NCBI RefSeq assembly: GCF_900155565.1
Contig: NZ_FUHM01000001.1
Location: 1 to 64,000 of the forward strand
Source of the DNA: Anaerosalibacter sp. Marseille-P3206
Lineage (GTDB): Bacteria > Bacillota > Clostridia > Tissierellales > Sporanaerobacteraceae
Reading direction: 5' to 3'
DNA length: 64,000 nucleotides
In this document: positions 33,478 through 43,724 of the stretch, one piece after another
Layout: the number at the start of each line of letters is the position of its first letter
Numbering within the stretch: position 1 is the first letter of the stretch
The notes under the pieces: model-generated
Databases searched by the model: none
What the model was told of the DNA's origin: nothing
Seen by the model: only the letters and a program-made list of their open reading frames with translations
Made by a program: the position numbers and the translations under genes

Positions 33478-34119
33478 TTGAAGTTATCTAAAGTATTTAA
33501 AGATGGGTTGTTTAAAGATAATCCAATATTTGTACAACTTGTTGGAATGTGTTCTACCCTTGCAGTAACAACATCAGTTAAAAATGGTTTGGCAATGGGA
33601 ATTGCTGTAACAGTTGTATTAATGGGTTCGAATCTTGTAATATCACTTATTAGAAATATAATACCGGATAAAATTCGTATTCCGTCATTTATAGTCGTAA
33701 TTGCTACATTTGTAACAATTATTGATATGTTTATGAAGGCTTATTCACCAGAGCTTTATAGTGCATTAGGAATATTTATTCCATTGATAGTAGTTAACTG
33801 TATAATATTTGCGAGAGCAGAAGCTTTTGCTTCAAAAAATGGAATAGTTCCATCTCTAGTAGATGGTTTGGGAATGGGACTAGGGTATACTATGGCATTA
33901 ACTATATTAGCGGTTGTAAGAGAATTATTTGGTGCAGGGACTATTTTAGGTTATCAAATTATGCCTGAAGCATATCAACCAGCATCTATAGCTATAATGC
34001 CACCAGGAGCTTTTATTATTCTTGGAATTCTTATAGGTATATTTAATAAAATTAGAATGAATAATGAAGAAAAGAAAAAAGATGAAATGAAAGGTAAAAA
34101 AACTGCTGTTGAAGCTTAG
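33478..34119 (+). CDS. rnfE: Rnf complex subunit E, membrane protein
   Basis: 213 aa, TTG start after TTTGGAGGTG. About six membrane helices. It shares with RnfA the pattern LYSALGIFIPLIVVNCIIF; the paired inverted-topology subunits hold a 2Fe-2S or iron site through cysteines such as that in VVNC. The C-terminus is a Lys/Glu-rich cytoplasmic tail. Confidence 0.96.
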   Translation: MKLSKVFKDGLFKDNPIFVQLVGMCSTLAVTTSVKNGLAMGIAVTVVLMGSNLVISLIRNIIPDKIRIPSFIVVIATFVTIIDMFMKAYSPELYSALGIFIPLIVVNCIIFARAEAFASKNGIVPSLVDGLGMGLGYTMALTILAVVRELFGAGTILGYQIMPEAYQPASIAIMPPGAFIILGILIGIFNKIRMNNEEKKKDEMKGKKTAVEA

Positions 34120-34139
34120 TGTAAGGGGGGAAATGTTAG

Positions 34140-34712
34140 ATGTCATTGTTTACGATTTTGATTAGTACTATATTTGTTAATAATTATGTTTTTGCTAGAT
34201 TTTTAGGTATCTGTCCGTTTTTAGGAGTTTCAAAGAAGACAGAAACGGCATTTGGAATGGGAGTTGCTGTAACTTTTGTTATAACACTTGCTTCTGTTAT
34301 AACTTGGATGATACAAAAAGCTATATTAGATAAATTAGGTCTTGAATATCTTCAAACCATTGTATTTATTTTAGTAATTGCTACATTAGTTCAATTTGTT
34401 GAGATGGTTATGAAAAAGACAAGTCCTACACTTTATAGTGCTCTTGGAGTATATTTACCTTTAATAACTACAAACTGTGTTGTATTAGGAGTTGCAATAT
34501 TAAATATTCAAGAAGGATATAATTTAATCCAAACAATTGTTAACTCTATAGGAGCATCTGTAGGTTTTGGCCTAGCATTAGTATTGATGGCTGGAGTTAG
34601 AGAACAATTAGAACTTTCTGATATACCAAAACCATTAGAGGGTTTTCCAATTGCGCTTATTTCAGCAGGGCTAATGTCAATAGCATTTCTAGGATTTAAT
34701 GGACTTGTATAG
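34140..34712 (+). CDS. rnfA: Rnf complex subunit A, membrane protein
   Basis: 190 aa, about six membrane helices, homologous to Rnf[21 protein letters not shown] near the N-terminus and [12 protein letters not shown] mid-protein are hallmarks, with conserved Cys in both. AAGGGGGG precedes the ATG. Confidence 0.97.
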   Translation: MSLFTILISTIFVNNYVFARFLGICPFLGVSKKTETAFGMGVAVTFVITLASVITWMIQKAILDKLGLEYLQTIVFILVIATLVQFVEMVMKKTSPTLYSALGVYLPLITTNCVVLGVAILNIQEGYNLIQTIVNSIGASVGFGLALVLMAGVREQLELSDIPKPLEGFPIALISAGLMSIAFLGFNGLV

Positions 34713-34724
34713 GGGGTTAAAAAA

Positions 34725-35546
34725 ATGAGTATAATATTATATCCATTATTAGTATTAGGAGGGTTAGGATTATTATTTGGTATAATTCTTTCATTAGCCT
34801 CAAAAGCTTTTGCAGTTGAAACAGACCCTAAGGTAGAAGAAGTAAGAAGTGTTCTTCCTGGAGCGAATTGTGGAGCCTGTGGATACCCAGGATGTGATGG
34901 ATTTGCTTCTTCAGTTGTTGAAGGAAAAGCACCTGTAAATGGTTGTGCTGTAGGTGGAAAAGCGGTTGCTGAAAAAGTTGCAAAAATAATGGGCGTAGGA
35001 GCTGGGGAAACTGAAAAGAAAGTGGCTGTAGTATTATGTCAAGGTAATAATTCAAAAGCAGTTAAGAAATATAAATATATTGGAATTCATGATTGTAAGG
35101 CAGCAAATATAGTATCAGGTGGAGATAAAGCCTGTCAATATGGTTGTCTAGGTCTTGGAAGCTGTAAAGATGTTTGTAAATTTGGTGCTATAGAAATAGT
35201 AGATGGAATTGCTGTTATCGATCCAGAAAAATGTACTTCTTGTGGTCAATGTATAAAAGCATGTCCAAAGGGTATTATACAATTAGTGCCTTATTCTCAA
35301 AAATTGGTTGTAAAATGTAGAAGTTTAGAATTTGGTAAACCAGTAAAAGAAAAATGTAGTACTGGATGTATTGGATGTCAAATGTGCGTAAGAGCATGTC
35401 CTGCGGAACCAAAAGCTATGCAATTCGAAAATAATGTACCTCATATAGATTATGAGAAATGTATTAATTGTGGACTATGTGCTGAAAAATGTCCAACGGG
35501 TGCCATATGGTCTATTCTAGAAAAAAAGAAAGTAGCAGATAAATAA
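34725..35546 (+). CDS. rnfB: Rnf complex subunit B, ferredoxin-oxidising polyferredoxin
   Basis: 273 aa. One N-terminal membrane helix, then a 4Fe-4S domain with CGACGYPGCDGF, then further Cys groups: CQYGCLGLGSCKDVC, CTSCGQCIKACP, CSTGCIGCQMCVRACP and CINCGLCAEKCP. This supports about five to six clusters, the extended clostridial form. It takes electrons from reduced ferredoxin. It is the last gene of the operon. Confidence 0.97.
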   Translation: MSIILYPLLVLGGLGLLFGIILSLASKAFAVETDPKVEEVRSVLPGANCGACGYPGCDGFASSVVEGKAPVNGCAVGGKAVAEKVAKIMGVGAGETEKKVAVVLCQGNNSKAVKKYKYIGIHDCKAANIVSGGDKACQYGCLGLGSCKDVCKFGAIEIVDGIAVIDPEKCTSCGQCIKACPKGIIQLVPYSQKLVVKCRSLEFGKPVKEKCSTGCIGCQMCVRACPAEPKAMQFENNVPHIDYEKCINCGLCAEKCPTGAIWSILEKKKVADK

Positions 35547-35581
35547 AAAGAAAAGGGCCTAGTTTAGGCCTTTTTCTTTTT
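35547..35581 (+). terminator. intrinsic terminator of the rnf operon
   Basis: GGCCTA, loop GTT, TAGGCC, extended by A/T pairs, then TTTTTCTTTTT. Confidence 0.93.
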
Positions 35582-35669
35582 ATTCATTCATAAAATTGTA
35601 ACTTGTAAATGAAAAATATTAATGGTAAACTTAATATGTGAATCATAGTAAAAAAAAGGGTGTTTTTAG

Positions 35670-36050
35670 TTGACAAAAGGGGATAAATATTTAATAATTT
35701 TTATTATAGTAATTAGTTTATTGTCACTATTTTATGCAAAAAAAGCTATTACTAGATATGATGAAAAATATATACTTATTCAAGTAGATGGTAAAGACTA
35801 TAAAAAAATATCTTTTGGGCCAGAAGTTATAGGAAAAAAGATACCAATAAAAACCGAATTCGGATATAATCTAATTGAAATAGGAGATGGAAAGGTAAGG
35901 ATAATTGAATCAGATTGTCCAGATAAATTAGGTGTTAAACAAGGATATATATCTAATCCTGGAGAGGTTATAGTTTGTTTACCAAATAGATTAGTAATTG
36001 AAATTAAGGGAGATAGTATAGATGAGGATTTAGATTATATTAGTCATTAA
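35670..36050 (+). CDS. NusG domain II-containing small membrane-anchored protein
   Basis: 126 aa, TTG start after AAAGGGTG. One N-terminal membrane helix, then a NusG_II-type beta domain (ILIQVDGKDYKKISF, NLIEIGDGKVRIIESDCPDKL, VCLPNRLVIEIKG). The Cys pair in SDCPDK and VCLPN is conserved in the family. Such proteins commonly accompany a Gx transporter and Rnf or ApbE genes, as here, but their function is unknown. Confidence 0.88.
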   Translation: MTKGDKYLIIFIIVISLLSLFYAKKAITRYDEKYILIQVDGKDYKKISFGPEVIGKKIPIKTEFGYNLIEIGDGKVRIIESDCPDKLGVKQGYISNPGEVIVCLPNRLVIEIKGDSIDEDLDYISH

Positions 36051-36065
36051 AGAAAGTGTGATAAA

Positions 36066-36587
36066 GTGAAAAATTTAAAAAAACTTATTTTTTTGTCCTT
36101 ATTAGTTTCACTTGGACTTGCTTTAAGTATCATTGAATCTTTCATTCCAATCCCATTTATTGTTCCAGGAGCAAAATTAGGATTGTCAAATATGGTTGTT
36201 TTGATAACTCTTGTAGTTTTTGGATTCAAAGAAGCCTTAATTGTTGGAATACTTAAAAGCTTAGTTTTTACACTAGCTACAGGAAGTATTTCAAGTTTAT
36301 TTTATAGTTTATCAGGCTCAATATTGAGCTGTATAACTATGTTTTTAGTGTTTAAATATTTTTCAAATATTTTTAGTTTGATTGGGGTTAGTATTTTGGG
36401 AGCAGTTGCTCATAACACTGCTCAAATATTAGTAGCTAGTCTGATGATGAATAATTATAAAATATTTTCTTATCTACCTGTTTTACTATTGACTAGTCTT
36501 TTCACTGGATATTTTACTGGATTAGCTTCAATATTTATTAGTAAAAATTTAAAAAAGACATTTCCTAAAATATACAAGACAAATTAG
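36066..36587 (+). CDS. Gx transporter family / heptaprenyl diphosphate synthase component I-like membrane protein
   Basis: 173 aa, GTG start after AAAGAAAGTG. Five to six membrane helices. It begins LGLALSIIESFIPIPFIVPG with GAKLGLSNMVVL, typical of Hpre_diP_synt_I (Gx transporter) proteins, which resemble ECF-type S components. The old name is probably misleading, as no component II gene is adjacent. It starts 15 bases after the NusG-II gene, so the two are one operon. A role in import of a flavin or quinone precursor is only inference. Confidence 0.85.
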   Translation: MKNLKKLIFLSLLVSLGLALSIIESFIPIPFIVPGAKLGLSNMVVLITLVVFGFKEALIVGILKSLVFTLATGSISSLFYSLSGSILSCITMFLVFKYFSNIFSLIGVSILGAVAHNTAQILVASLMMNNYKIFSYLPVLLLTSLFTGYFTGLASIFISKNLKKTFPKIYKTN

Positions 36588-36606
36588 TAAAGTATAGGTG
36601 ATTATT

Positions 36607-37188
36607 ATGAAAAAAATAGTTCTTGCATCTTCTTCTCCTAGGAGAAAAGAGCTTTTAGATAAGTATAACTTAAGTTATAAAATTATATCAAGCAATATCG
36701 ATGAAGCTACACATATTGGTGAAACACCAGAACAGATAACCATGGCGTTAGCTTACGAAAAAGCTTTAGATGTGGCAAATAAATTGAATGATAATGAAAT
36801 AATAATTGCTGCAGACACTGTAGTATGTTTTGACAATACTATCTTGGGAAAACCAAAGGACTATATGGAAGCTTTTAATATGTTAAGAATGTTAAGTAAT
36901 CACTATCATCATGTAATTACAGGAATAGCGATTTTAAAAGCAAACACAGATATTAAAATAATAGACTATGAAAAGACTAAAGTGGTTTTTAGACAGTTAA
37001 CAGATAAAAAAATAAAAAATTATTTAGAGACATTAGAATACAAAGATAAAGCAGGAGCTTATGCTATTCAGGGAAAGGGAGAAGTGCTTGTAAAGGGAAT
37101 AGAAGGCTCATATTCAAATGTAGTAGGACTACCTATTACTAAGCTTGAAATGCTTTTAGAAAAGCATTTTGATATGAGTCTATTATGA
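36607..37188 (+). CDS. maf: Maf-like nucleotide pyrophosphatase
   Basis: 193 aa from the ATG after TAGGTGAT; a GTG three codons earlier overlaps the ribosome binding site. The signature VLASSSPRRKELL is at the N-terminus, with IIAADTVVCFDNTILGKP and GAYAIQGKG following. Members hydrolyse dTTP/UTP and modified nucleotides and have been linked to septum inhibition. It heads the radC-mre block, a classical order. Confidence 0.94.
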   Translation: MKKIVLASSSPRRKELLDKYNLSYKIISSNIDEATHIGETPEQITMALAYEKALDVANKLNDNEIIIAADTVVCFDNTILGKPKDYMEAFNMLRMLSNHYHHVITGIAILKANTDIKIIDYEKTKVVFRQLTDKKIKNYLETLEYKDKAGAYAIQGKGEVLVKGIEGSYSNVVGLPITKLEMLLEKHFDMSLL

Positions 37189-37207
37189 TGATTGAAAGGA
37201 GAATACT

Positions 37208-37915
37208 ATGGGGGACAATGTAGATTTAAATACAAGCTACACTATAAAAGATATGCCATTAAGTGAAAGACCTAGAGAAAAACTTTATAAATATGGAGTT
37301 AAATCACTATCTAATGCAGAACTTATTGCAGTTATTATACGAACAGGCAATAGAGAAGATACTGCTATTGATTTAGCAAATAGACTTCTAAGTATGGATA
37401 GTAAAGGATTAGGATTTTTGTCTGATGCTTCTTTTGAAGAATTGACAAGTGTTAAAGGAATAGGTAAATGCAAAGCATCTCAGATTCTGTCTGCTATAGA
37501 ACTTGGAAAAAGGATTAGTACTCAGCGTGGAGAAGAAAAAGTAAAAGTTACTTCTCCTATAGATATAGTTAATTTACTTATGGAAGAGATGAGGTATCTA
37601 AATAAAGAGCATTTTAATGTTGCTATATTAGATACTAAGAATCAAATAATAAGTATTGAGGGTATTTCTATTGGAAATTTAAACTCATCGATTGTTCATC
37701 CTAGGGAAGTATTCAATGCAGCCATTAGACGTAGTGCAAATGCAATTATACTTATTCACAATCATCCAAGTGGAGATCCTACACCGAGTAGGGAAGATAT
37801 TAATATTACCAATAGAATAATTGAAGCTGGTAATATTATTGGCATTAAGGTATTAGATCACATCATTATAGGAGATAATAGATATATAAGTTTTAAAGAG
37901 AGAAGTATAATATAA
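37208..37915 (+). CDS. radC: RadC/JAB-domain protein
   Basis: 235 aa. An N-terminal helix-hairpin-helix region (LTSVKGIGKCKASQILSAIELG) is followed by the JAMM metalloprotease-like motif HNHPSGDPTPSRED. The historic link to DNA repair is not supported biochemically. It lies between maf and mreB, as in many Firmicutes. Confidence 0.94.
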   Translation: MGDNVDLNTSYTIKDMPLSERPREKLYKYGVKSLSNAELIAVIIRTGNREDTAIDLANRLLSMDSKGLGFLSDASFEELTSVKGIGKCKASQILSAIELGKRISTQRGEEKVKVTSPIDIVNLLMEEMRYLNKEHFNVAILDTKNQIISIEGISIGNLNSSIVHPREVFNAAIRRSANAIILIHNHPSGDPTPSREDINITNRIIEAGNIIGIKVLDHIIIGDNRYISFKERSII

Positions 37916-37945
37916 ATTAGACATGCAAGGAAGGAGCTAAAATAT

Positions 37946-38974
37946 ATGGGATTATTTAATGCTTTTATTAAAGATATGGGTATTGATTTAGGTACAGCGA
38001 ACACTTTAGTTTATATTAAGGGAAAGAGTATTGTAACTAGAGAACCTTCTGTAGTTGCAATACATGCCAATACAAATGAGGTTTTAGCCGTTGGTGAAGA
38101 AGCAAAGAAGATGATAGGAAGAACACCAGGACATATAGTAGCAATAAGACCGTTAAAAGATGGGGTTATTGCAGATTTCGATATAACTCAAAATATGTTG
38201 AAATATTTCATAAAAAAGGCAAATAGTCAACGTTCAATTTTTCAACCTAGAGTGGTAGTCTGTGTGCCATCTGGAGTAACAGAGGTTGAAAAGAGAGCTG
38301 TAGAGGAAGCTACAATACATGCAGGAGCTAGGGATGCATATCTTATTGAAGAACCAATGGCTGCAGCTATTGGTGCAGGATTACCAGTACATGAAGCAAC
38401 AGGTAGTATGATAGTAGATATTGGAGGAGGAACTACAGAAGTTGCAGTTATATCTTTAGGTGGAATTGTAACTAGTAAATCTATCAGAATTGGTGGAGAT
38501 GAACTTGATGAGTCTATTGTAAGTTATATTAAGAAAGAATATAGTCTTATGATAGGTGAAAGAACTGCTGAAGAAGTAAAAATAGTCATTGGTTCAGCAG
38601 ATGGAGGCAATAAAGAAACAAAAATGCAAATAAGAGGAAGAGATTTAATCAGTGGTTTACCAAAAACTTTAGAGATTACATCTAGGGAAATTCATGAGGC
38701 AATGAAAGAACCAATATCAAATATCATTGATGCTATAAAATTCACCCTAGAAAAGACCCCACCAGAATTGGCATCAGATATTATGGAACAAGGAATCATG
38801 CTTACAGGTGGAGGAGCACTCTTGAATGGTATTGATAGACTTATTAAAAGTGAAACTGGAATGCCAGTTCATATTGCTGAAGATCCACTTGATTGTGTAG
38901 CAATAGGTACTGGAAGAGCTTTAGATAGTATAGAAGTGCTTAAAAAGACTACTGTAAATTATAAAAGAAATTAA
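37946..38974 (+). CDS. mreB: rod shape-determining protein MreB
   Basis: 342 aa, the usual length. Actin fold with [13 protein letters not shown] (phosphate 1), [14 protein letters not shown] (phosphate 2) and [14 protein letters not shown] (adenosine). It has the membrane-binding N-terminal helix [10 protein letters not shown]. It organises lateral wall synthesis with MreC, MreD and PBP2, encoded just downstream. Confidence 0.97.
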   Translation: MGLFNAFIKDMGIDLGTANTLVYIKGKSIVTREPSVVAIHANTNEVLAVGEEAKKMIGRTPGHIVAIRPLKDGVIADFDITQNMLKYFIKKANSQRSIFQPRVVVCVPSGVTEVEKRAVEEATIHAGARDAYLIEEPMAAAIGAGLPVHEATGSMIVDIGGGTTEVAVISLGGIVTSKSIRIGGDELDESIVSYIKKEYSLMIGERTAEEVKIVIGSADGGNKETKMQIRGRDLISGLPKTLEITSREIHEAMKEPISNIIDAIKFTLEKTPPELASDIMEQGIMLTGGGALLNGIDRLIKSETGMPVHIAEDPLDCVAIGTGRALDSIEVLKKTTVNYKRN

Positions 38975-38990
38975 TAAGTGGTGATAATAA

Positions 38991-39830
38991 ATGTCGTTTT
39001 TTAAAAAATATAAAAATAGAATGATAGTAGCTGTAGTTACTATCATTCTCATTGTTATTATTGGTATGACTAGTAGTGAACGAATTAAATTAACAGGGAT
39101 AGAAAAAAGCATTGGAAATATACTATCTCCAGTACAAAAGTTTTTTTTCAATATAGGTAAATCTATTTCTGATGCTTTTAGTACTATAGGTAATATAGGA
39201 AAAATAAAAGAAGAAAATGAAAAATTAAAAAATGAAATAGCGAAGTTAGAAGATCAAAATAGAAAATATGAAGATATTATTTCTAAAACTGATTTTTTGA
39301 GAAATGAATACAAACTTAAAGAGGGTACAAAACATAATTTGATTTCTGCTCAGATTATTGGCAAGGAACCAGAAAATTGGTTTGATAAGTTCACAATAGA
39401 TAAGGGTACAAAGGATGGAGTAAAAAAAGGTGATACGGTTATACAAGGAGTGGAAGTTGAACAAAATGTAGTTCAAGAAGGCATTATAGGTAGGGTAGCA
39501 GATGTAGGAGATAACTGGGCAAAGGTTATTTCAATAATAGATGAAGGTAGCAATATATCTTTTAAAATTATTAGAACACAAGATGGTGGTATTTTGTCTG
39601 GAAATGTAGACAATGAAATAAAGGGTTATTTATTTGATAGCAAGGCAGATGTCATGAAGGGAGACAAGCTTTTTACTTCAGGACTAGGTGGAGTTTATGT
39701 AAAAGACCTTTATATAGGTGAAATAAGTGATGTAGTAAAAAAAGAAGAAGATTTAATGAAAAGAATATCAGTTTCACCAGCAGTTGACTTTAAAAAGATT
39801 TATAAAGTATATATTATTTCCAATAATTAA
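38991..39830 (+). CDS. mreC: rod shape-determining protein MreC
   Basis: 279 aa. A short cytoplasmic tail, one membrane helix (about 10-28), a coiled coil (KIKEENEKLKNEIAKLEDQN, about 70-95) and two beta-barrels outside the membrane, with the conserved VIQGVEVEQNVVQEGIIGRV region. It is a scaffold for PBP2. Confidence 0.95.
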   Translation: MSFFKKYKNRMIVAVVTIILIVIIGMTSSERIKLTGIEKSIGNILSPVQKFFFNIGKSISDAFSTIGNIGKIKEENEKLKNEIAKLEDQNRKYEDIISKTDFLRNEYKLKEGTKHNLISAQIIGKEPENWFDKFTIDKGTKDGVKKGDTVIQGVEVEQNVVQEGIIGRVADVGDNWAKVISIIDEGSNISFKIIRTQDGGILSGNVDNEIKGYLFDSKADVMKGDKLFTSGLGGVYVKDLYIGEISDVVKKEEDLMKRISVSPAVDFKKIYKVYIISNN

Positions 39831-39846
39831 TAAAGGGGTATTTACA

Positions 39847-40347
39847 TTGCAAGGTTTAATTATGTTTATTATAGTTGTGATAAATTTTATATTACAGAGT
39901 ACAGTATTTCAGTATACAAGAATATTTGGTGTTATGCCAAATACTGCATTAATAATAGTGGTATGTATAGCGATATTGAAAGGCAAACATATTGGTGGTG
40001 TAATAGGTCTATTAGCTGGTTTTATACAAGATATTATGTTTAGTCAGACTATAGGGCCTAATGCATTAGTACTTTTTTTTATTGGCTATCTAGTAGGTAT
40101 GACAGATCAAAAGTTATATAAAGATAGTTTATTTATTCCATTTATTATTACTGCAATATCTACCTTAGCTTATCATGGCTTATATTATGTTTTAATGTTT
40201 TTTTTAGGTACGAATATTAGATTTACTTACTTTTTTAAAAGAATAGTATTGATTGAAATACTATATAATAGTATTTTAGCTATTCCCATTTATAAATGGT
40301 TTTCAAAAATATTTACCGTTCCTTCCATTCGTTTTGGTAAGAGATAG
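39847..40347 (+). CDS. mreD: rod shape-determining protein MreD
   Basis: 166 aa from a TTG after AAAGGGG; the open frame extends back to 39784 inside mreC but without a ribosome binding site. Five predicted membrane helices. FIQDIMFSQTIGPNALVLFF contains the conserved D-x-x-F/S-x-x-x-G region of MreD. Short and poorly conserved, but the position between mreC and mrdA makes it secure. Confidence 0.92.
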   Translation: MQGLIMFIIVVINFILQSTVFQYTRIFGVMPNTALIIVVCIAILKGKHIGGVIGLLAGFIQDIMFSQTIGPNALVLFFIGYLVGMTDQKLYKDSLFIPFIITAISTLAYHGLYYVLMFFLGTNIRFTYFFKRIVLIEILYNSILAIPIYKWFSKIFTVPSIRFGKR

Positions 40348-40358
40348 GAGTGAGGTAA

Positions 40359-43300
40359 GTGAAATTTTTAAAGAAATTAAAAAACAGATACAATATTATA
40401 ATGCTATTTCTTTCTCTAATGTTTATAGTGCTTTCGTTTAGGTTGGCAACTCTTACTATAGTAGAAGGAGATAAATATAGGGAATTATCTGATACAAAAA
40501 GGGTAAAGGAAATTGCTATCACACCTCCTAGAGGAGAAATAAGAGATAGATATGGGAGATTATTAGCTGGCAATAAGCCAAGTTTTACTGTACAAATTTT
40601 AAAAGATGAATTAAATATAAAAGATAAAAAGGAAAAAAATAAAGTTATTTTAGAATTAGTAAAGTTGCTTGAAGAAGATGGTGTAGTTTATATAGATGAA
40701 TTCCCTATAAAATTAAACACATTTCATTATGTTAATGAAAGTAAACTTGAAATAGAAAATGTTGATCCTGTAGATGAAATTATTGATGTAATTATTAATA
40801 ACGATTTATTAGCTGAATTATTAGACACATACTATTTAGGACAAAGAGAAGGACATTTTTTGTTTTTAACAGCAAATAAAGCTATACATGCCTTAGAAAG
40901 TAAAGGAATAGATATACCTATATCTACTTCATTAAACGGGGAAAGTGTGGTTTATACTTTTTATGAAAATATGGATATTGAAAAATGGAAAGAAGAGAAT
41001 AGTTTACCTTCTGAGATAGAACCAAAGAGGGCTATAATAAATCTTATAAATAATGACAAAAGTGTTATTAGAAAGCTTATAGACCATCCTATTTCTAGAG
41101 AGTTGACTTATAATATGCTAAATGAGAAAGGACTTATTAACAACATTAAGATGGAAGACTTTTCTCTTGAATTTGAAGAAGAATATGTTAAACAGAAAAA
41201 ACATCTAATGAAAAACTTTAATGGAGTAACGATGGAATCTAGTGCAAAAGATGATTTTGTAAACATTGTATTAGATACTGCTATTAGTGATTTGTTAGAA
41301 AGTATTATAGAAAAAACAGGTAAGGACGGCAAGGTAATTAAAAAGATTATACCTGGTGAGGTATTAATTAATTTAATAGAAGAAAAAGGAGAAGAATGTT
41401 TAGTTACTTTTAATGTAGATGAAAAAAATAAAGTTACTTATAAATTTAAGGAAAATAAATCCTCCAATGTACAAAGCCCTATTAAGTATCTTATTGATAA
41501 AGGTAAAAAAACTAAAGCTATAAATGAAATGATACTTAATAAAGATATTATATCTAAAGCACAAGAGATCTTGTTAAGCAATGGTGTAAATCCAAAAATA
41601 TCTATTGCTGATTTGGATAATATAGAGTATGTTTCTATAAATAATAAAAATGAATGGTATAGTAGATTTAAAATACCAGAGAAACATAATGTAGAGGAAG
41701 CATTTAATGATCTTAGGAAATCATATAAAATAAGTGATGATTTAAGTGTATATGAAGTTAGAAGTATGCTGCTTATTTATGAGCAACTAAGTAAGCAAGG
41801 TTATAGAGCTTATCAACCTATAAATATAGCTTATGGTATAAAAGATAAGACAGTAGCTAAAATTGAAGAGGGTGGTATGGACTTACCTGGAGTAAGTGTT
41901 TCTATAGAACCTGTCAGATATTATCCTATGGGTTCTACAGCAGCTCATATATTAGGTTACCTGGGGAAAATATCTCAGACTAATGAAATTGATAAATATG
42001 TAAAAGAAAAAAAATATTCTCCAAATGATATTATTGGTAAAACAGGTGTTGAAGAAAAGTTTGAAGATCAATTAAAGGGTGAAGAAGGTATCAAGAAAGT
42101 TGAAGTTGATGTGTTTGGAAACACTATTAATGTATTAGATGAAGAAAAAGCTACGCCTGGAAATAATTTATATTTAACAATAGATGCAAAACTTCAGCAA
42201 GTAGCTGAGGAATCTTTGAAATATAGTCTTGAACAAATACAAAAAGGTGGAACATATGAGAGCAAGTGGGGTAATTATAAATATGGCACAAATAGAAAAA
42301 AAGGAAGACCATATGTAAATGCTACTTCAGGTGCAGTTGTTGCTATAGATGTAAAAACTGGAGAAGTGTTAGCTCTTGCTAATTATCCAGCATATGATCC
42401 AAATTTATTTGCAACAGGTATATCTAGTGCAGATTGGGCCAGCCTTTTTCCAGAAAATGAAGATGATCCACTAGCACCTAGACCTCTTTACAATATATCC
42501 ATACAAACAGCGATACAACCTGGTTCAACGTATAAGATGATAACTGGTTTAGCTGCTTTAGAAAAAGGTTTAAGTCCAAATAAAACTATTAGGGACATGG
42601 GCTATGTTGATATTGGAAATAAAAGGTTTGGCTGTTGGTTATGGAATAGCCATAGAGGGACCCATGGTCCTGAAAATATCTATGATGCTTTGAGAGATTC
42701 ATGTAACTATTACTTTTATTCTGTTGTAATGGGAAAAAATCCTCGTACAGGGGAAAACTTAGGAATGAAGGTAAATATAGAAGATATAGTTGCTTTATCA
42801 AAAGAATTTGGATTAAACGATAAAACTGGTATTGAAATAAATATTCCAAATGAAACACATGGAGGAGTTCCAGATCCAGCAGTAAAGATTGCTTCAACAA
42901 AAGCATTATTAAAGAGATATTTAAAACAAAATATCAAGAATTATATAAAAGAAGATGTTAAGATTACAGACAAACAACTTACAAAGAATATTGAGGAGAT
43001 TGTAAGTTGGATTGATTTAGAAGAGGTTTTAACTAGGGGAGAAGTTATTAGAAGATTAGATAAGATGGGAATCGACCCAGAAAAGAAAGTCAATGGAGAA
43101 AGACAAGGATTAGCAGATAGGATAAAATATGACTATTTGAATCAAGCAAAATGGAATATAGTAGATACACTTAATATTTCTATAGGGCAAGGGGAAAATT
43201 CCTATACTCCTATACAGATGGCAAACTATGTTGCTACTTTGGCTAATGGTGGTTATAGACACAAAGTGAGTGTAGTTGATAATATTAAAAATTATGATAA

Positions 43301-43700
43301 TACTATGGTTTTACAAGATATTGAAAATAAAGGAGAAAGAATTGAACTTAATAATTATGATAATTTGGATCATGTAAAGATCGGTATGAGAAAAGTAGTT
43401 AGTGAGGGTACAGCTAGAAGTATTTTTCCAAACTTTCCTGTTTCAGTAGCGGCAAAGACTGGAACTGCACAAAAGAGTGGAATCAATCCAGCTACTGGAG
43501 ATACTTATGATGATTTTGCTTGGTTTGTAGCCTTTGCACCATATGAAGAACCAGAAATAGCTGTGGCTGTCGTACTGTTTCAAGGTGGAAGTGGAGGTTA
43601 TGCGGGGCCTATAGCTAGAGAAGTGATAGCAGAATATTTAGGGCTAAATAAGGAAGAACAAATAGAGAAATTGCCTTTTACAACTGAATTGGACAGGTAA
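40359..43700 (+). CDS. mrdA: penicillin-binding protein 2 (class B transpeptidase), enlarged form
   Basis: 1113 aa, GTG start after AGGAGTGAG, well above the 600-700 aa typical of PBP2. One N-terminal membrane helix, the pedestal starting TPPRGEIRDRYGRLLAGNKP, and the transpeptidase with S723-T-Y-K, S781-C-N and K1033-T-G. Extra length lies in a helical, Lys/Glu-rich region of about 400 residues between the pedestal start and the conserved GVSVSIEPVRYYPMGSTAAH, and in a second insert (about 845-925) between SxN and KTG. Enlarged PBP2s are known in clostridia. It cross-links lateral-wall peptidoglycan with the Mre proteins; no rodA gene is nearby. Confidence 0.94.
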   Translation: MKFLKKLKNRYNIIMLFLSLMFIVLSFRLATLTIVEGDKYRELSDTKRVKEIAITPPRGEIRDRYGRLLAGNKPSFTVQILKDELNIKDKKEKNKVILELVKLLEEDGVVYIDEFPIKLNTFHYVNESKLEIENVDPVDEIIDVIINNDLLAELLDTYYLGQREGHFLFLTANKAIHALESKGIDIPISTSLNGESVVYTFYENMDIEKWKEENSLPSEIEPKRAIINLINNDKSVIRKLIDHPISRELTYNMLNEKGLINNIKMEDFSLEFEEEYVKQKKHLMKNFNGVTMESSAKDDFVNIVLDTAISDLLESIIEKTGKDGKVIKKIIPGEVLINLIEEKGEECLVTFNVDEKNKVTYKFKENKSSNVQSPIKYLIDKGKKTKAINEMILNKDIISKAQEILLSNGVNPKISIADLDNIEYVSINNKNEWYSRFKIPEKHNVEEAFNDLRKSYKISDDLSVYEVRSMLLIYEQLSKQGYRAYQPINIAYGIKDKTVAKIEEGGMDLPGVSVSIEPVRYYPMGSTAAHILGYLGKISQTNEIDKYVKEKKYSPNDIIGKTGVEEKFEDQLKGEEGIKKVEVDVFGNTINVLDEEKATPGNNLYLTIDAKLQQVAEESLKYSLEQIQKGGTYESKWGNYKYGTNRKKGRPYVNATSGAVVAIDVKTGEVLALANYPAYDPNLFATGISSADWASLFPENEDDPLAPRPLYNISIQTAIQPGSTYKMITGLAALEKGLSPNKTIRDMGYVDIGNKRFGCWLWNSHRGTHGPENIYDALRDSCNYYFYSVVMGKNPRTGENLGMKVNIEDIVALSKEFGLNDKTGIEINIPNETHGGVPDPAVKIASTKALLKRYLKQNIKNYIKEDVKITDKQLTKNIEEIVSWIDLEEVLTRGEVIRRLDKMGIDPEKKVNGERQGLADRIKYDYLNQAKWNIVDTLNISIGQGENSYTPIQMANYVATLANGGYRHKVSVVDNIKNYDNTMVLQDIENKGERIELNNYDNLDHVKIGMRKVVSEGTARSIFPNFPVSVAAKTGTAQKSGINPATGDTYDDFAWFVAFAPYEEPEIAVAVVLFQGGSGGYAGPIAREVIAEYLGLNKEEQIEKLPFTTELDR

Positions 43701-43724
43701 GAAGCCTACCAATTCAGTTTTGTT
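43682..43724 (+). terminator. intrinsic terminator of the maf-mre-mrdA block
   Basis: AACTGAATTGG and CCAATTCAGTT form an 11-bp stem across the mrdA stop codon, followed by TTGTTTT. Confidence 0.85.
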
